This document shows, in pieces, positions 21,450-29,409 of a stretch of 64,000 bases of DNA. Numbering within the stretch: position 1 is the first letter of the stretch; every line of letters begins with the position of its first letter. The notes beneath the pieces were generated by a model. The model was given only the letters and a program-made list of their open reading frames with translations. It searched no databases and was not told the DNA's origin. This stretch comes from Streptococcus azizii (GTDB lineage Bacteria; Bacillota; Bacilli; Lactobacillales; Streptococcaceae). The DNA is taken from assembly GCF_001984715.1 (NCBI RefSeq), contig NZ_MSPR01000005.1:53752-117751 (forward strand). Reading direction: 5' to 3'. The position numbers and the translations under genes are program-made.

Positions 21450-22040
21450 TTACGAATGACTTAGCCCGAATGCTCCTACCACTTCCGTCCCATCTGACAG
21501 CACGATGGACTCCATATTGTTGAGAAGAAAGCCCTCTGCTGTCTCACTGTAGGTCAAGCGCAGGGTCGCAGTCCCCTGTTCGGTATAGGACTTGCCATCC
21601 CGCTTGTCCTTTTCTTCTAAAATCAGTTGGGAATAGTGGACTTGGGCAATGGCTACCTGATGCTCACTATCGATATAGATGGTAGCCTCCTGATAGACGC
21701 GGTCCACCACATAGCCCTGATAGGTCTTTTCAAGGGGCTTGTCCTCTTCTGATACTGTAGCGGTATACAAGCCTTCTGTCATAAACGGCTTGTAGCGCTT
21801 GCGGTTTTCTCCCAAATCCCTCCGGGTGTAATAGACCACCAAAAAATCCTCCACATCGCTACGCTCCAGCTCCTGTTGGGGAGCTGTTGCTTCTTGTTGC
21901 TTGGTCTGGGTCGTGGTCACCTGCTCTTGCTTTGCCTTGGACTGGCTAGACGCCGTCCCATAGCCTAAGGCAAAGACGAGAACCAAGGCAAGAAGCCCTC
22001 CCCCTATCTTGATAGCCTTTATCAATCCTTCATTATACAT
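21450..22040 (-). CDS. VirB8-like conjugation channel protein (PrgL-like)
   Basis: 196 aa. One N-terminal membrane helix (residues about 10-28, LLALVLVFALGYGTA) follows a short cytoplasmic tail, then a Gln/Thr-rich linker. Next comes an extracellular domain of about 130 residues with the helix-then-beta pattern of NTF2/VirB8 folds (VEDFLVVYYTRRDLGENRKRYKPFM..., YQGYVVDRVYQEATIYID, IAQVHYSQLIL, TATLRLTYSE). Topology and position after the VirB1/CHAP gene match PrgL of pCF10. It is the last gene of the secretion operon. 22 nt separate it from the upstream gene. Sequence similarity in this family is weak, so the call rests on topology and synteny. Confidence 0.65.
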   Translation of the reverse strand: MYNEGLIKAIKIGGGLLALVLVFALGYGTASSQSKAKQEQVTTTQTKQQEATAPQQELERSDVEDFLVVYYTRRDLGENRKRYKPFMTEGLYTATVSEEDKPLEKTYQGYVVDRVYQEATIYIDSEHQVAIAQVHYSQLILEEKDKRDGKSYTEQGTATLRLTYSETAEGFLLNNMESIVLSDGTEVVGAFGLSHS

Positions 22041-22061
22041 CGTTTGACTTGTCTTCCTTTC

Positions 22062-24632
22062 TTAGTTTGGTGTGATGAAATAGATGCCTGCTTGAGGAGC
22101 GAGAACCCGCCAACTAAAGCTGTAGATTCCACCTGCCGCATTCATCTCGCTCATGAGAAATGTGCCGTCGCTTCCTACTGCCTCACAAAAGCCCACGTGG
22201 CCATAGACCGGGTGGCTCCCTCCTACTCCTGCCAGAAAGACTACCGCAGAGCCTGCTCTTGGCTCAGTTGTTATCCGATAGCCTCGCAGTTGACTAGAGG
22301 TCACCCAGTTGGTCGCATTGCCTAGGTAAGGGTCAATGGGCTGGCCAATCTGATAGAAGCGGTTATAAACATACCAGGTACAATTCCCCAAGGCATAGGC
22401 ATTGCCGGGATAGCCCTGCCCCTCCAAAATCGCCTGATCACTCGGTAATCCGTAAGGGAGTTTGTCCTTGTAGGCTGCTGGCACTGTCTGGCTAGCGCTT
22501 CCTGTATTGCTTGTTCCCCCCTTCAAGTAGCCTTCCCACTGCCTCGCTGACTGCCTTCTAGCGGCCAACTTATCTCCGGAGTTGCCCTCCCACTTGATGA
22601 GAAAGGCTAGGGTCAAGTCATCCGTTGAGGCGTCACTCGTGAGAATATCCCGCACCACCGCCTGGTAATAAGGACTATCCCCATGAAGCATAAAGTCCAG
22701 CTGCAGCTCCAAGTCATACCACTTCTTTTGCCTGCTCTTGGCATAATCTAGTAATAGGGTATGCCTCCTAGAGCCATCTGCCGTATCCGTCCACTGGCCC
22801 AGACCAAGCCCTCGGTGGAGGATATTGGGATAGCTCCCACGATAGATGGCTGGTCCATTCATGGATAACCAATTCGGATCATCCCAGGAAGAAGGACTAG
22901 CACCAATCGGAGGAGGGAGATAGTCCCCTTCTGCCCGTTTGGCGGTGATACTACTTTCGACGTCAAAGTTGCCCAACATAGAAGCGAGACCCGTAAGAGA
23001 TAGGCTCTTGCCTTCCCGTTGGAGTTCCCTGCTCAGGTAGTTCTTAATCAACTGCACCCTCTGCGCCTTTCCCGCATCCACATCGATGGCGGTGAGGTAG
23101 GTATCCTCTAGGTAGCGGACTGACTTGAAATAAAAGCCGGGATTGACATAAAACCAGTCCTCTCGTGGTGCTGGATTCCAGTTGGTCAAGGTCGATTTGG
23201 GTGTATAGGACAGCTTCTTTTGATAGGAAATCCGTTGGTCTCCTACGGGGTGGCTTTGCCCAATTTGGGTGCCTGTCTCCACTTCTTGGCCGTCTGTGAC
23301 TCGGATACTAGTGACCTGATAAAAGGTAAACTTGGCATCGGGTGCCTCAATGGTCACAGCTCTGTCCTTGACGCTGACCCTCCCCCTTAAAGGAGCGTAG
23401 AGAGGATGGTTACCTGCTAGGGCAAGCAGGGTGGTATCCGTCTTTTTATCCCTTGTTTGATAGCCAAAGCGCTCCTTGATGTTCAGGGCTTCCTCAGCCT
23501 TTGGGTCCTCCTCTAAGTAAAAGGGATTGTCCAGCTCTAGGATCATGGCAAACTTGCCCAACTCCTTGGCTCCTTCCATCAGCTCCTCAAAGGCTGCTTG
23601 TTCCTCCTTAGAAAGGCTATACTTGGCCTTTTCCTGACGATAGAGGTCTTGGATGGTCTTGAGTTGGCTAGGATCCTGGTTCAAGTCCTTCCACAAGCCC
23701 TCCACATAGGTCCGTCCTGCATGTTGGTCCATAAAGTGGTAGTTGGCGTCTAGCCTGGGGTCTTCATGGATGGTGTCATAGCGGTAGTGGAGGTAGAGAA
23801 GCGGGTCCTCCCAGTTGGTAGAGTAGACCACTTTATCTGTTGACTGCTTCCGGTCCAACTGGGTCATGTAGAGATAGGTTTCATTCAAGTCATACTCACT
23901 CTGAATGGGAAAGGTCTGTCCCAGAACACCTGCGACAATGAGCAGTAAGAGAAGCACTCCACCAAGCCCCCATAAGCCCCACTTGACGACACCGCTCGGC
24001 AGGGCGACTAGCACCCTTTTGGTCAAGAAGCCCCAAGCCTCTCGCTTGGCAACCTTGGTCCTTTGCTTCTTGGGGGAGAACCTCTTCTTTTTAGCTATCT
24101 CCTCCCTACTGGATGGAGACAACCAGCGGGATTTGGCGCTGGTGGACAGCCTTGAGGAAACCGCTGATAGACTACGGTTCACCTCATGAAAGAGCCTCCC
24201 TCCCTTTCTCACTTCCTGCTTGAGGGTCGGCTCTTCTTCTGGGCTGTCCTCCTGAAGCAGGTTCTCTGCGATCAGTTGCCGGGCTTCAAATCGCACACGC
24301 CTCCCCCATCGTGAGGAAAGTCCCCTGCTCTTTGAAAGAGAGGAGAGGGACGCTACTGCTTGAGGCAGAGGCTCCTTGTGCAAGCCCTTCCTTGGTTTTG
24401 GCTTTTTCGGGGAAAGAGGTCCTGGTAAAGCTGGTTGATGGAGTCCCCTTCCCACCTGCTTTCGTAGCTTCTCTATTTCTGTTTTCGAGACCTTCTTCAA
24501 AAGAGACACCTTGGAGCTGGTTTCCATCTTCTTCCAATTCCGCTGGGACATGGATAGCCGGTTCCGCTGAGAGGAGGAACTCTCAAGTTGTGTCTGGTCT
24601 TTCTGAAGCTGGATTGTGTCCTTTTCGTCCAT
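22062..24632 (-). CDS. Bifunctional T4SS cell-wall hydrolase (VirB1/PrgK-like): lysozyme plus CHAP
   Basis: 856 aa from ATG 24632 (AAAGGAGG 8 nt upstream; an earlier in-frame ATG lacks such a site). About 210 Arg/Lys/Ser-rich cytoplasmic residues lead into one membrane helix near 220-240 (GGVLLLLLIVAGVLG). An extracellular part of about 100 residues then has the pattern of a LytM/M23 fold (LYAPLRGRVS, TIEAP, TFYQVT, VETGTQIGQ) without the metal histidines. Next is a phage-tail-tip-type lysozyme at about 530-700 (GLASMLGNFDVESS, GLGLGQWTD) and a C-terminal CHAP amidase/endopeptidase at about 730-856 (NCTWYVYNRF with catalytic Cys, HVGFCE with His). Such proteins open peptidoglycan for the conjugation channel, as PrgK does for pCF10. 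Confidence 0.88.
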   Translation of the reverse strand: MDEKDTIQLQKDQTQLESSSSQRNRLSMSQRNWKKMETSSKVSLLKKVSKTEIEKLRKQVGRGLHQPALPGPLSPKKPKPRKGLHKEPLPQAVASLSSLSKSRGLSSRWGRRVRFEARQLIAENLLQEDSPEEEPTLKQEVRKGGRLFHEVNRSLSAVSSRLSTSAKSRWLSPSSREEIAKKKRFSPKKQRTKVAKREAWGFLTKRVLVALPSGVVKWGLWGLGGVLLLLLIVAGVLGQTFPIQSEYDLNETYLYMTQLDRKQSTDKVVYSTNWEDPLLYLHYRYDTIHEDPRLDANYHFMDQHAGRTYVEGLWKDLNQDPSQLKTIQDLYRQEKAKYSLSKEEQAAFEELMEGAKELGKFAMILELDNPFYLEEDPKAEEALNIKERFGYQTRDKKTDTTLLALAGNHPLYAPLRGRVSVKDRAVTIEAPDAKFTFYQVTSIRVTDGQEVETGTQIGQSHPVGDQRISYQKKLSYTPKSTLTNWNPAPREDWFYVNPGFYFKSVRYLEDTYLTAIDVDAGKAQRVQLIKNYLSRELQREGKSLSLTGLASMLGNFDVESSITAKRAEGDYLPPPIGASPSSWDDPNWLSMNGPAIYRGSYPNILHRGLGLGQWTDTADGSRRHTLLLDYAKSRQKKWYDLELQLDFMLHGDSPYYQAVVRDILTSDASTDDLTLAFLIKWEGNSGDKLAARRQSARQWEGYLKGGTSNTGSASQTVPAAYKDKLPYGLPSDQAILEGQGYPGNAYALGNCTWYVYNRFYQIGQPIDPYLGNATNWVTSSQLRGYRITTEPRAGSAVVFLAGVGGSHPVYGHVGFCEAVGSDGTFLMSEMNAAGGIYSFSWRVLAPQAGIYFITPN

Positions 24633-24654
24633 CAGATGCCCTCCTTTCTCCCCG

Positions 24655-27018
24655 TCAAGCATCGGTCGCAATCAGCTGATAGAGCTTGGAATCCTTAGGG
24701 ATCGGATTCTCAAAGGGGACAATGATGTCTCCTGCCACTATCAAGCCGGTTCCCTTGTCCTTGGGACGCTCGATATAGCGGGCTTGTTGCTCGGTTAATT
24801 TCACAATTTTCTTGGCCTCTGTCAGGGCTAGATTCTCTAGTTTTAAGAGAATCTTAAACTGGCTATTGCCCAGGAGCTTGCGTCCTTGTGGGGAAGCCGT
24901 TAGCGTCTCTGGCATCTGGGTAATCCCTGTGGGGACACAGCCATATTTGCGAATCCGCGACCAGAGGTGATTGAAGTAGGTCCCTTGGTATTCTTCCTCA
25001 AAGTAGAGCTGTAACTCATCAAAGTAGAACCAAATGGTCTCCCCCTTGGCCCGGGCCTCAACGACCTGGTTCCAGATGAAATCTTGAATGACCAAGAGGG
25101 CAAAATGCTTGAGCTGGCCAGACAGGCGCTGGAGGTTGAAGATGATAAAGCGGTTGTCTAGGTTCACAGAGGTCGCCCTTGAAAAAAGGCTATAGCTTCC
25201 TAGAGTATAGATTTCTAGCTTCAAGGCCAGCTGCTGGGCGGCGGCTTCTTCCTGTTCCTCTAAGACGCGGTGCCACTCCTTGAGGGTGGGCTTGTCATAG
25301 CGCTGATAGGTTTCCTTGGTCACCCGGTCAATCAGAGAGACCGTCTCATCCCCAAACTCGGACAACAGACTGGTAAAGAGGGTGATCAAAAAATTGGACT
25401 TATCCCCCTCTAAGTCTCCATCCCCCTCAAGGAGCTGATCCCGATTTGGCAGGTCCATAAGGTTGAAAGAGGTCTCTGTCCCGACTGAAATGTCAATGAT
25501 TTCTGCCCCAAATTCCTGCCCAATATCCAGGTACTCTGCCTCTGGGTCGATGACAATGACCTTATCCCTCTTGTATTTTAAGAGGGTCGAGATGATTTCA
25601 TTTTTCGCAACGACCGACTTGCCCGAGCCAGACGCTCCTAGAATCACTCCCCCTGCCGCTAGAAGGTCCTTTTTTCGGTCGATAGAGATGATATTATGGG
25701 ACACTTGGTGCTGGCCATAGTAGCGGGCATTGGGACTCTTTGAGATACAATCCACCGAGGCAAAGGGAATCTGGGTCGCTAGGTTGGCCGTGGTCATGCT
25801 TCTAGGAAAGACCTTCTTGATGCGGACATTCTGTTTCAAGTCGAGGTAGTTCTTGCCAATGGGCAAAAGCGTATTGAGGGCTTCTTCCTGATGGTAGTAG
25901 ATTTCCCCAAAGCGAACCCCGACCTTGCGCCCTGCTCGCTCAATCCTTTTTTGGTAGAGGGCGAGTTCTTCTGCACTCTCTGCCTGAAAGTGAACCAGAA
26001 TCAAGCCCCGGAAGATTTTCTGGTCCCGCTCTCGAACCTCCCGTCGCCACTTGCTGGCTTCAGAGAAATCCTCCGAAGCCTGCGTTTCCAAGGACAAATC
26101 GAGCGGAACACTACTTTTCTTGGCAGAGCGAATCTGTTCTAAGATGGCTTCCGACTGGCTCCCCTCAATCTCCTCTAGTACCTCTCCTGTATCATAAGCC
26201 TGGGCCTGAATGGAGATGGCAAGCTCAATCCCAGCCGAGGTCAATTCCTTCACCAAGTCATCCTCCATGGACTTGGGGTAGTATTTGATGTAGAGGGTTT
26301 TGCCTACTTTCTGATTGATCGTGACATCCTGTCGCCCAAATTCCATCAAGTCTGGAGCGATAAAGTCCTTACTGGTCAGACCTGAAATCCGCAGGTCATC
26401 ATAGGTATAGGACAGGGTTTCCTCCCCATTTAAAATCTCAGAAAAAACAGACAGACGCTCCATCTCTGACAAGGCTCTAAAGGAAACACCGATTGTCTTA
26501 TAGAGATTCTCCAGTGTGACCCCGGTGTCCTGGAGGGCGAGCTGGGCTTGTTTGCGACTATCTGCCTCCTGAGAAAGGGTGATGTATTTTTGAATTTCAA
26601 AGTTGTTGCTTGAAATGCTAAAGCGCTCTGCTATCTGTTGGTTTAACTCCAGGCGGTAGACATCGCCTGCATCATGAGCAGGCTCGTACAAGACCTGCTT
26701 TAGGACGTCCTCCTTGACCCTACGATTGAGGATCAAGAGCTGTAGGCTCGCTCCTGCATCGAGGGCATTAAAGGCCTTGGCATGGGCTTCTCCTATCATC
26801 AGCTGTTGGTCATACTCAGCCGCAAGATAGGAGGCATCGCCTAGTTGGTAGGTGGTGGAATACCGATCCCCCACAATGTGCATCAGCCCTCCCTGAAACA
26901 AACTGGTGTAGGCGAGGGTATTTTGGGTCGTGGGCTTCTTTTGGCGCTTCAAGCGCTCTGCCCTAGCCTCTTCAGACGGGGTCCGTTTCCCTGACTGTTT
27001 TTGCTTGAATAAAATCAC
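24655..27018 (-). CDS. VirB4-family T4SS ATPase (PrgJ-like)
   Basis: 787 aa, GTG start at 27018 with AGGAG about 11 nt upstream, overlapping the end of the PrgI-like gene by 47 nt. The N-terminal VirB4/CagE domain is followed by the motor domain with Walker A GASGSGKSVVAKNE (about residue 460), VIVIDPEAEY just after it, Walker B IWFYFDELQLYF and a Gln-rich ITQMPETL motif. It powers assembly of, and DNA passage through, the conjugation channel at the inner face of the membrane. Length and motifs are intact. Order PrgI-VirB4-PrgK-PrgL is conserved with pCF10 and Tn5252-type elements. Confidence 0.92.
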   Translation of the reverse strand: MILFKQKQSGKRTPSEEARAERLKRQKKPTTQNTLAYTSLFQGGLMHIVGDRYSTTYQLGDASYLAAEYDQQLMIGEAHAKAFNALDAGASLQLLILNRRVKEDVLKQVLYEPAHDAGDVYRLELNQQIAERFSISSNNFEIQKYITLSQEADSRKQAQLALQDTGVTLENLYKTIGVSFRALSEMERLSVFSEILNGEETLSYTYDDLRISGLTSKDFIAPDLMEFGRQDVTINQKVGKTLYIKYYPKSMEDDLVKELTSAGIELAISIQAQAYDTGEVLEEIEGSQSEAILEQIRSAKKSSVPLDLSLETQASEDFSEASKWRREVRERDQKIFRGLILVHFQAESAEELALYQKRIERAGRKVGVRFGEIYYHQEEALNTLLPIGKNYLDLKQNVRIKKVFPRSMTTANLATQIPFASVDCISKSPNARYYGQHQVSHNIISIDRKKDLLAAGGVILGASGSGKSVVAKNEIISTLLKYKRDKVIVIDPEAEYLDIGQEFGAEIIDISVGTETSFNLMDLPNRDQLLEGDGDLEGDKSNFLITLFTSLLSEFGDETVSLIDRVTKETYQRYDKPTLKEWHRVLEEQEEAAAQQLALKLEIYTLGSYSLFSRATSVNLDNRFIIFNLQRLSGQLKHFALLVIQDFIWNQVVEARAKGETIWFYFDELQLYFEEEYQGTYFNHLWSRIRKYGCVPTGITQMPETLTASPQGRKLLGNSQFKILLKLENLALTEAKKIVKLTEQQARYIERPKDKGTGLIVAGDIIVPFENPIPKDSKLYQLIATDA

Positions 27019-27334
27019 GTGCGTGATACTCCTTTCTAGTATGGTCTTCCATCTGGTAGAGTCTCCTCTTGATGAGGAGGAAGAAATAAAAGCGCTCGAC
27101 TAAAGAGAGCTTTTTATCAATCCCCAGACCAAAGATAATGGTGGGGGTGAATAAACACAGGGTGACTACCACAACCAGGAGGTCGGGATACCCAAAGAAA
27201 AAGAGGAGGGTGGTCACACTGAGCGTCACCACAGCTCCTATGATGAGCAGTAATCCTCTCTTTGTGAAGTGAAAGAAAACAGGCTTGTCCTCCTTGACAA
27301 AGTCATCTAAAAATAGCGAACCTAATCTCTTCAT
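26972..27334 (-). CDS. PrgI-family T4SS membrane protein
   Basis: 120 aa. Two closely spaced membrane helices (residues about 29-48 and 51-70: LLLIIGAVVTLSVTTLLFFFGYPDLLVVVVTLCLFTP) are followed by a cytoplasmic tail. This is the PrgI/VirB3-like topology. It sits 4 nt after the VirB6-like gene and overlaps the VirB4 gene, in the order typical for Gram-positive conjugation systems, where PrgI and VirB4 form an inner-membrane pair. Confidence 0.78.
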   Translation of the reverse strand: MKRLGSLFLDDFVKEDKPVFFHFTKRGLLLIIGAVVTLSVTTLLFFFGYPDLLVVVVTLCLFTPTIIFGLGIDKKLSLVERFYFFLLIKRRLYQMEDHTRKEYHARDFIQAKTVRETDPV

Positions 27335-27338
27335 CTGC

Positions 27339-28091
27339 TTATACCCCCAATAACTGTCTCATTCTGCGCCCTACTCCTACAATGGTCATGATATAGATAA
27401 CCCCTTGGAAGATAGATAAGAGGGCTACTCCATACTGAATCGATGCAATATCTACTGCTAAAACGAGGAGATTGGTTGAAAAGAGGGCTGCATAGATAAG
27501 GCTTACTACTGTCAGCCCGAGGGCAATCAGCACATAGGAGGCAAAATACTTCAAAAAGTGGACGGCAATGGAGCGAAGCGTCTCATTGATCATAGAAGGA
27601 AGCAAGACTGGCGCTATGGCCTTGAAGAAATAAAGCTCCAGATACCGTAGGAAGTTGATGAGTGTTGAGATGAGATTGGCCACCAGTGACACCCCTCCTC
27701 CAATAAGGCTTAGCACCATCTTCACTGGCCCCTTTACTGTTCCAAGCTCAAAGACATAGGTGTAGTCTTCTGCTTTCACCGCCTTTGAAACGAGATGTAC
27801 CCCACTATCTAAGAGCCACATCAGCCCATCTAAAATCGGGGCAGAATACTGCATCAGAAACCAACACGCTAGGTACTTGAAGGCTATCTCCAGCCAGAGC
27901 TTCATCGGGATTTTCTTGCCCATTGTGCCACCCACCAGCTCATACCATTTCATCATTTCGATCAAGAGGAAGAGCGCAAGGAGGATATTGCCTAGGACCA
28001 AAAGTGCCTTGTTTATAGCAAGGACGGACTGGTTGACGACTGGATTGTAGGTCGCTAAACTTTTGGTCAGCTCTGAAACATCTAGTGTCAT
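27339..28091 (-). CDS. VirB6/PrgH-like polytopic channel protein
   Basis: 250 aa with about five or six hydrophobic segments (ALLVLGNILLALFLLIEMM, WLEIAFKYLACWFLM, MVLSLIGGGVSLVANLIS, YFASYVLIALGLTVVSLIYAAL, VALLSIFQGVIYIMTIVGVG). An RBS AAGGAGG lies 6 nt before the ATG. It lies between the pilin-like and PrgI-like genes. VirB6/PrgH proteins build the membrane part of the DNA channel. It is shorter than many Gram-positive VirB6 proteins, lacking the extended C-terminal domain. Family and position are clear; the detailed role is inferred. Confidence 0.78.
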   Translation of the reverse strand: MTLDVSELTKSLATYNPVVNQSVLAINKALLVLGNILLALFLLIEMMKWYELVGGTMGKKIPMKLWLEIAFKYLACWFLMQYSAPILDGLMWLLDSGVHLVSKAVKAEDYTYVFELGTVKGPVKMVLSLIGGGVSLVANLISTLINFLRYLELYFFKAIAPVLLPSMINETLRSIAVHFLKYFASYVLIALGLTVVSLIYAALFSTNLLVLAVDIASIQYGVALLSIFQGVIYIMTIVGVGRRMRQLLGV

Positions 28092-28102
28092 ACTAGCCCT
28101 CC

Positions 28103-28330
28103 TTAAAATGTGATGGCTCGAATAGCGGCCACAATCCCTGCCGCTATTGAGGCAGAAAAGGCCGCGAGGGCAAAGCCATTGATAATCCCTTCTTGGCCTT
28201 CGTCTATCTGTTCAGGGCGCTTGTTTTTGCGCCCTGCAAAGAGGTTGTATACGCCAAACAACATCCAAAAGAGGCCTGATACAGCCATCAGCCCTCCCAC
28301 CAACGTGACAATCTTAACTGCTAGATCCAT
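28103..28330 (-). CDS. Small two-helix membrane protein, pilin/VirB2-like (PrgF or Maff2-like)
   Basis: 75 aa with two hydrophobic helices (VKIVTLVGGLMAVSGLFWMLFGVYNLF and ALAAFSASIAAGIVAAI) joined by a charged loop with RKNKRPEQ. The second helix is Ala/Gly/Ser rich. ATG 28330 follows AAGGAG. This size, hairpin topology and place directly before the VirB6-like gene fit the small pilin-like (VirB2/TrbC or Maff2-type) subunits of Gram-positive conjugation modules. No Cys or signal cleavage site is obvious. Confidence 0.62.
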   Translation of the reverse strand: MDLAVKIVTLVGGLMAVSGLFWMLFGVYNLFAGRKNKRPEQIDEGQEGIINGFALAAFSASIAAGIVAAIRAITF

Positions 28331-28580
28331 CTGTCGTCTCTCCTTGTCTTGTTTCTATGTAGTGTAGGGCTTCTGTTAAAGCCCTCCGTTCTTCTTCCTT
28401 GAGGGTAATCCCTCGGCTCAATTTCCCATTGGGACTCCATTTGCGGAGATCCCAGACAGCCGGTTTTCCATTATAGGAAATCCGATTCAATTCCTTGGTC
28501 CAACCGTTGGAATCGGTCGATAAGACCGCAATGCGTTCCAACACCTGAAAGCTAAAGGATTTCTTGTTTTCCTCTGTCAT
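28314..28580 (-). CDS. YdbC/PC4-family single-stranded DNA-binding protein
   Basis: 88 aa. The sequence FQVLERIAVLSTDSNGWTKELN, RISYNGKPAVWDLRKWSP and GKLSRGITLKEEERRALTEAL is the PC4/YdbC fold: a four-stranded sheet plus C-terminal helix that binds ssDNA as a dimer. The W-DLRKW core and the GITL turn are intact. It overlaps the pilin-like gene by 17 nt and is the first gene of the channel operon. pCF10 also carries an ssDNA-binding protein of a different fold (PrgE) among its prg genes, so a role with the transferred strand is plausible but inferred. Confidence 0.82.
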   Translation of the reverse strand: MTEENKKSFSFQVLERIAVLSTDSNGWTKELNRISYNGKPAVWDLRKWSPNGKLSRGITLKEEERRALTEALHYIETRQGETTDGSSS

Positions 28581-28596
28581 TGGAACTCCTTTCTAA

Positions 28597-28628
28597 CAAA
28601 AAAGAGCAGGCAACTAGGCTCTGCTCTT
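28597..28628 (-). terminator. Terminator between the J-domain gene and the channel operon
   Basis: On the minus strand AAGAGCAG and CTGCTCTT pair around a 11-nt loop, followed by T6. It separates the J-domain gene from the ssDNA-binding gene, so the channel operon either starts at an own promoter near 28590 or depends on read-through. Confidence 0.7.
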
Positions 28629-28644
28629 GTATAAAATAAGTACA

Positions 28645-29298
28645 CTATTGATCAAATTGTGGTGGTTTTTTTATCATTCTGACACAAGATAGTATCATCG
28701 CTAACAAAATCAATATACAACCTTCTATTTTCCAATGAAAAAAGAAATGAGATTCAACCCAATTTAGCAGTTGGTCTGACAGTTCCTTGTTCGAGAACAT
28801 AAATTCAAAAACAACGCTTGTAATACAGACTACCAATATTCCCACAGCCTTCATCACTGTATAGATGATAACAAACTTTATAAATAGCCGTATCGCTTGA
28901 AGAATATAAAAAGTAATGTAAGCTGGAATCGCCAAAATATGTAGCCATCTCTTCATCTGACTCTTAGATGGCGAAACTTGTTGGTAGTCCGTATAGCGGT
29001 TGCTCGTATTCGTAAAATAGTCAGCATTACTCTCTTTTCTATCGTCTGCTTGTGAAAATGAATGTTCTTGCCTAGATTGGTTCTGTTCTTCCCAATACAG
29101 TTCAGCATCATACTGTGAACGACTATCCACATCGCCCAATACTTCATAGGCTGTCACTACCCATTTAAAATACTCTTCCGCATCCTCACTCTTATTTACA
29201 TCAGGATGGTATTTTTGGGCTAGATATTTATACATTCGCTTAATCGTTTCCTGTGAAGCTGTTCTTGATACTTCCAAAATCTCATAATAATTTCTCAT
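28645..29298 (-). CDS. Membrane protein with an N-terminal DnaJ (J) domain
   Basis: 217 aa from ATG 29298 (an upstream in-frame start at 29313 is less likely). Residues 1-65 are a J domain (YYEILEVSRTASQETIKRMYKYLAQKYHPDVNK) with the HPD motif that stimulates DnaK ATPase. A polar linker of about 45 residues follows, then three hydrophobic segments (ILAIPAYITFYILQAIRLFIKFVIIYTVMKAVGILVVCITSVVF; IEGCILILLAMIL). There is no zinc finger or DnaJ C-terminal domain, so it is a J-protein that would recruit DnaK to the membrane. Base usage looks more AT-rich than in its neighbours, suggesting separate acquisition. Its link with the secretion module is positional only. Confidence 0.75.
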   Translation of the reverse strand: MRNYYEILEVSRTASQETIKRMYKYLAQKYHPDVNKSEDAEEYFKWVVTAYEVLGDVDSRSQYDAELYWEEQNQSRQEHSFSQADDRKESNADYFTNTSNRYTDYQQVSPSKSQMKRWLHILAIPAYITFYILQAIRLFIKFVIIYTVMKAVGILVVCITSVVFEFMFSNKELSDQLLNWVESHFFFHWKIEGCILILLAMILSCVRMIKKPPQFDQ

Positions 29299-29409
29299 AA
29301 CCACCACCTGCAAACTATAAAGCTAGAATAGTAATAAGCTCTCAGAAAGGGGTGAGTATCCCAGAGTATTGTTAACATTACTAAGAACTTATTACATAGT
29401 TATTCTACC

